Shown here: piece after piece, positions 60,145 to 64,000 of the stretch | Position numbering within the stretch: the stretch's first letter is position 1 | How the letters are laid out: each line of letters opens with the position of its first letter | Origin: Tetranychus cinnabarinus | Taxonomy: Eukaryota > Arthropoda > Arachnida > Trombidiformes > Tetranychidae | Assembly: GCA_022266195.1 (NCBI GenBank) | Contig: WHVY01000008.1 | Coordinates: 1,054,001-1,118,000, forward strand | DNA: 64,000 nt | Direction: 5' to 3' | Made by a program: the position numbers and the translations under genes | The notes under the pieces: model-generated | Database searches by the model: none | Seen by the model: the letters and a program-made list of their open reading frames with translations, nothing else | What the model was told of the DNA's origin: nothing

Positions 60145-60610
60145 TTACTCAATCATCAACTTCGTTGCTACTTATCAAGCCTCTGTTATTTACTAGTTTT
60201 ATTTGACTTACAGTATTTGATATTATTTTTTGGGGTGAAAAATGATGATAATAACATTGTTATTTTTCAAAGCAAAACCCAGATTCATCTTCATCGTTAT
60301 AAATTGTCCTCCTTCTTGCTCTTCATACATATAATTTGCTTTCCACCTTTTCATCAGCATTTTTATTTTAATCTTCACCTTCTTCGCCACCTTCCCTTTT
60401 GTGGTAAACATAATTGATCTAATAACGATGTGTTAATTTACTTAAACTTGATTGTTACATCTTGAGAAAGCGAATCAGCATTAGCGATAAACTTCCAGTT
60501 ATTTCAATCATACATTCATGAAATGCATGATAATCTTCATCTTCATTCATTCCTTGCATTTGCACATAAAATTACTTGCAAATGCAGAAATGAATTTTAT
60601 AACTTCAACA

Positions 60611-60830
60611 ATGATTATACAATGAATGACAGTCAATGATTGCATTGATTTTAATGAAACTAAATAAAAAGATTGGGCCTCAAAAAAGCCTTAAAAGCAA
60701 TTGATTTAAAGTTACTTTACCTTTTAAAGTGAACCCTTTAATGATCATCTTCAATTGAATGTTGACAAAAGTCTCACCTTAAAATATTTCTAATCATTAT
60801 TAAAGAAACTAAAATTAAAGTCAATGTACT
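60611..60830 (-). repeat. Long-range inverted repeat, right arm
   Basis: Reverse-complement partner of 54670-54872, for example CAATTGATTTAAAGTTACTT and GTTGACAAAAGTCTCACCTT. High identity over the whole arm suggests a dispersed repeat in two orientations or a recent inverted duplication. Confidence 0.8.
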
Positions 60831-63800
60831 CCACTTAATTGTAATCAAGCACAAGTCAAATTAATTAGAGGTTTCTAAATGAACTCAATATGCTGATTCA
60901 ATAAATCATGTTAACATTAATTGTGAAAATATTTTACTTCAAGACTCTGAATTGGCAATAATCAATCAAATAGTCTAAAGATGGCTCTACCATTATCTTG
61001 TTACAAATGATATTAAATGATGCTCTTGATACACAATCAAGAATCAACTCTCAACCAATTGAGTATAAGTTTTACAGGAAATAAAATTCTCAAATAAGAA
61101 ATAATTTGCTCATGTAATGAATCTTATCCCTGAACTTTCATTTCAATTGTCACAAAATAGCCAGATCAACAAGTTCATTATAAATATCAAAGTGAAATGT
61201 GATTGTCACAAGTCTTTTTTGTCTCATCCAAATATCTTAAATTGCAAGATGACAATCAGATGATTACCACCACACAGATGAAAACAATCATGATTATAAT
61301 TGAAAAGGTTGTTAACAACAAACTTAATTACATTTGCAATCAGAGCCAATTATAAAAGGATTATCAAGTTAATTAACTTATAAAATAATAATAAGATTAA
61401 GCATACTTTTAATGCTGTGAATAACATCAGAATCACTTGTATCGATTGCGATAACAAGTGAAGACAAAATCAAGTCTACATCAATTTTAAAACCTTTGAC
61501 TTCGAATCTTGAAATGGATCAATGATATCGATCAAGAACTCGGCACAATTTGATAACAGTCTGAGGATTGAAGGAAATCAGTTCGAGTTTCAATCGGAAT
61601 CGGTTCTCAATGGTTTAGTAAAGAGAAATAGAAACTATTTTATCAAATATTATTAGATTACTTGGAAGTTGTTTGTGCGATAACAAATGAAAGTTAGAAG
61701 AGTTTGATTAAACTTTTTTACTGGAGCAAATCAAACAAATGAAAAATATAAATAATAATAATGATAAATCGGGAAGAAACAAAGAAGTGAAGTGATTTCA
61801 TGAAGAGCATTCAATTGCATCTCTAAACAATTTTATCCAATGAATGAGAAAAGTTTCATGAAAAGAAAGCAACTGACATCTAGAAATACCCATTCCATGA
61901 ACATGATCATCTTGTGAAGATGAGAGGTAAAGAAGTGTTAAATAATATTGAACAAATAAATCATTTCAATTAATGAACATTTGTTCAGTGAACATTAATA
62001 ACTCAATGTTTATTGCTTTTTATCATTAGTTGAAATCATTTACAAATCATTTTACCTTCATTTGAGGTTAATTTTCACATTAACTTTCAAATAATTAAAA
62101 CTAATTTTTCACTAACATTGAAATGAACAATTTGTCGACTCTAAAAGTGTAACAGTTTGACAATTGCAATATTTGATGAAACTTGAGTTTGTTATGGAAT
62201 GAGAGGTTTAATTTTTGCTTCATCGTTCTGATAAACTGAGGTATGAAAGATCAAGATGAAGATGAGGGTTAAGATGATGATCAAGGAAGTGATGATTTAC
62301 CTAATGAGTTTCAACTGTCGGTTTGCAAAGCCAGAAACCATATTGTTATATAATGTTTGATTCTTGGTGTATCAGTATGAAGATGTTGATCAACATGCAA
62401 CGATGTTCAAATCATGTTAAGAGGTGCTCTGGCGCCGATAAAACGGATCATCTTCTCGTCTTCTTTCATCATCAACATCTTCTCGTCTTTCCTCATTTTC
62501 CATTGAAATTTTTTCATTCTCCAACTACAAGTGTTATCATGTCTCACACTTATTAACATTAACATATTTCAGGAAACAAAGTCGATTGATTCCTGATCTT
62601 CATCTTAACCAATCAGTAGTTAAACTTGACAACTGAATAACAGTGTTGTGTGACAACATTGAACAAAAAACGCATAAACGCACACTTACCTTAATGGCTC
62701 CAATCAAATTACCTTAGGTTTGCATTTTTTGTTATCCCAAGTCTTTTGGATTAACCAATATGCAATAATATTGTTTCATGATAACTCTGATAACCTAGAA
62801 AAAAAGAGAGGCAAAGAAAGGAAAATATTTTCAGTCTCAAGACTCTGTGAGATCAAAGAATAATATTGATATTTTTACTTGTTCATTTTCATGTTTCTTT
62901 ATTATTAAGAAATACTTCATGATTATCAGTTTAATTGAGTCAAGATTAAGTCTAATTACAGTGATAATTGGTTCTTTTTTTCACCAATTTTCCGTCTCAA
63001 TTCATATTAATCTCAATTCTTATCGCTTCTGATAATAATTATTGAATCAATAATGAAACTTTCTTCAATAATATTAATAGAAAGGACAATAAAATTAAAA
63101 TATTTGCTCATATTTCAGTGAGAAATGGAATCAACATGAGAAGTGAAATCCCGAAAGTTTTCCTTTTATAATTTTCTTCTTCCAATCATGAAAAATCAAG
63201 TGTTTCCTTATCCGTTTGATTGCATCCGTTGTCACATGTACAGGATAAGGAAAAGTTAATGAATAAAAAAAAGATGAATTTTCAAGAGAAAGGGTTAAGA
63301 TGATGTTGATGATGAAGTACAAGAATGTGATATTTGTTGCTAAGGATGGATAAAGGCGCGAAAAAGGTTAACTTGTTTCGAGACTTGTTTTGTTTCAAGC
63401 AGAATCAGGTAAACCGGAAATCATGAGTGCAGGAGGAAACAAGATTAATTTCAAGATTATTGAGGAATCCATTTCACGGTCAAGTAAACTTCCATGTCCT
63501 AAAGCATATCAAAGTTTAGATTAAATGTGATCTCAACAATTGGAAGCCTTTTTTTGGGCTTATTTTGCATCTAAAGGAGTGTTTATTATTGATGGACAAT
63601 TACATCAATTATATGGACATTGTAATGATCAAGTTAATAATTATAAGATATTAAAGGTAAATTAAGATCAACTTTTCATAAGATTCGCTTCAAAGACTTT
63701 GATTTGTTGCTTTCATTTAATAACTTTAAAAGCTCATCTTGACCTTTGTTTAAACTTGAAATTATTTAAATTTGTTTAATTGTCCGAAACTTCAGTTTTT

Positions 63801-64000
63801 GGACACTTTTTCAGCATCGTTTAATAAACATTTAATTGTGGGTTTGTTATTGATATTACAAGGGACAAAATGAAAGTCTAATCTTTGCTTTGAAATGCAA
63901 AAATCAAGGTTGTAATTACTTGGAACCAGAGATTTGATAAATTATATTGAATCTATGATTATTTGAGCTAATGATTAATTGTTTGGATGAGCAAATGTGA

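Larger units (their letters stand above)
54313..64000. other. Gene-poor region
   Basis: Nearly 10 kb in which I recognise no gene. It is AT-rich with many triplet tracts: GAT/GAA-rich near 57120-57200, 58905-58995 and 59220-59345; TCT/TCA-rich near 55875-55920, 59655-59755 and 60010-60145. The open frames of 60-136 codons follow these tracts or lack any similarity. It may be a large intron or a long regulatory region of a gene beyond the right edge. Confidence 0.5.

Noticed and set aside
57120..60417. Asp-, Ile- or Leu-rich open frames
   Set aside because: Generated by GAT/GAA/CAT triplet tracts; no non-repetitive coding sequence.
1..64000. CRISPR arrays, operons, bacterial promoters or prophage
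   Set aside because: The window is spliced animal nuclear DNA; no regularly spaced identical repeats with unique spacers were seen.

Overview
The window is eukaryotic nuclear DNA. It is AT-rich, its genes are split by short GT-AG introns, and the proteins are animal proteins. Several families point to an arthropod: a seven-transmembrane gustatory receptor, a Sog/Chordin-type BMP antagonist, an ADAMTS protease and an M14 carboxypeptidase. A clear phospholipase C epsilon, a class I know to be absent from Drosophila, together with the compact genes, makes a chelicerate, perhaps an acariform mite such as a spider mite, my best guess. This is an inference; no species-diagnostic marker was seen.

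Layout. 1-3.8 kb (+): the 3' two thirds of a PLC-epsilon gene. 4.4-13.0 kb: a mobile-element graveyard with no host gene. It holds two copies of a composite repeat with an internal ~90-bp tandem array, a broken Ty3/Gypsy integrase, an 812-bp inverted-repeat element, and two small MITE-like elements, one with a perfect 8-bp target duplication. 13-16.9 kb: intergenic. 16.9-19.7 kb (-): the 3' exons of a TMCC-family gene. 21.2-21.9 kb (-): XPA, the nucleotide-excision-repair scaffold. 24.6-28.7 kb (+): a secreted M14B metallocarboxypeptidase in seven exons. 30.1-30.7 kb (+): a small secreted, dibasic-rich precursor that may be a peptide hormone. 31.3-35.0 kb (-): the catalytic-to-C-terminal part of an ADAMTS. 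38.9-47.4 kb (-): a Chordin/Sog-like gene of eight exons (CR1 to CR4) and, downstream in the same orientation, a partial duplicate carrying only exons 1-3. 49.2-52.1 kb (+): a tight co-oriented housekeeping trio, RPF2 (ribosome biogenesis), SNRPC (U1 snRNP) and NDUFA12 (respiratory complex I). 52.75-54.3 kb (-): a gustatory receptor. 54.4-64 kb: no gene recognised, but many GAT/GAA/TCT triplet tracts and one arm pair of a long-range inverted repeat.

The most interesting observation is the Chordin-like locus. The four cysteine-rich (VWC) modules match Chordin/Sog CR1-CR4 in type and order, but the CHRD domains that normally lie between CR1 and CR2 are absent; only a 325-bp intron and a Ser/Thr/Pro linker sit there. 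Its 5' half has been duplicated in tandem, with VWC modules kept nearly identical while the linker has diverged strongly. The secreted proteins here (Chordin-like, ADAMTS, carboxypeptidase) act outside the cell, but the window gives no evidence that they form one pathway.

Exon coordinates were derived by hand from GT-AG sites, reading-phase continuity and family conservation. Phase was checked across every junction reported. UTRs, transcription starts and expression cannot be read from the sequence alone.
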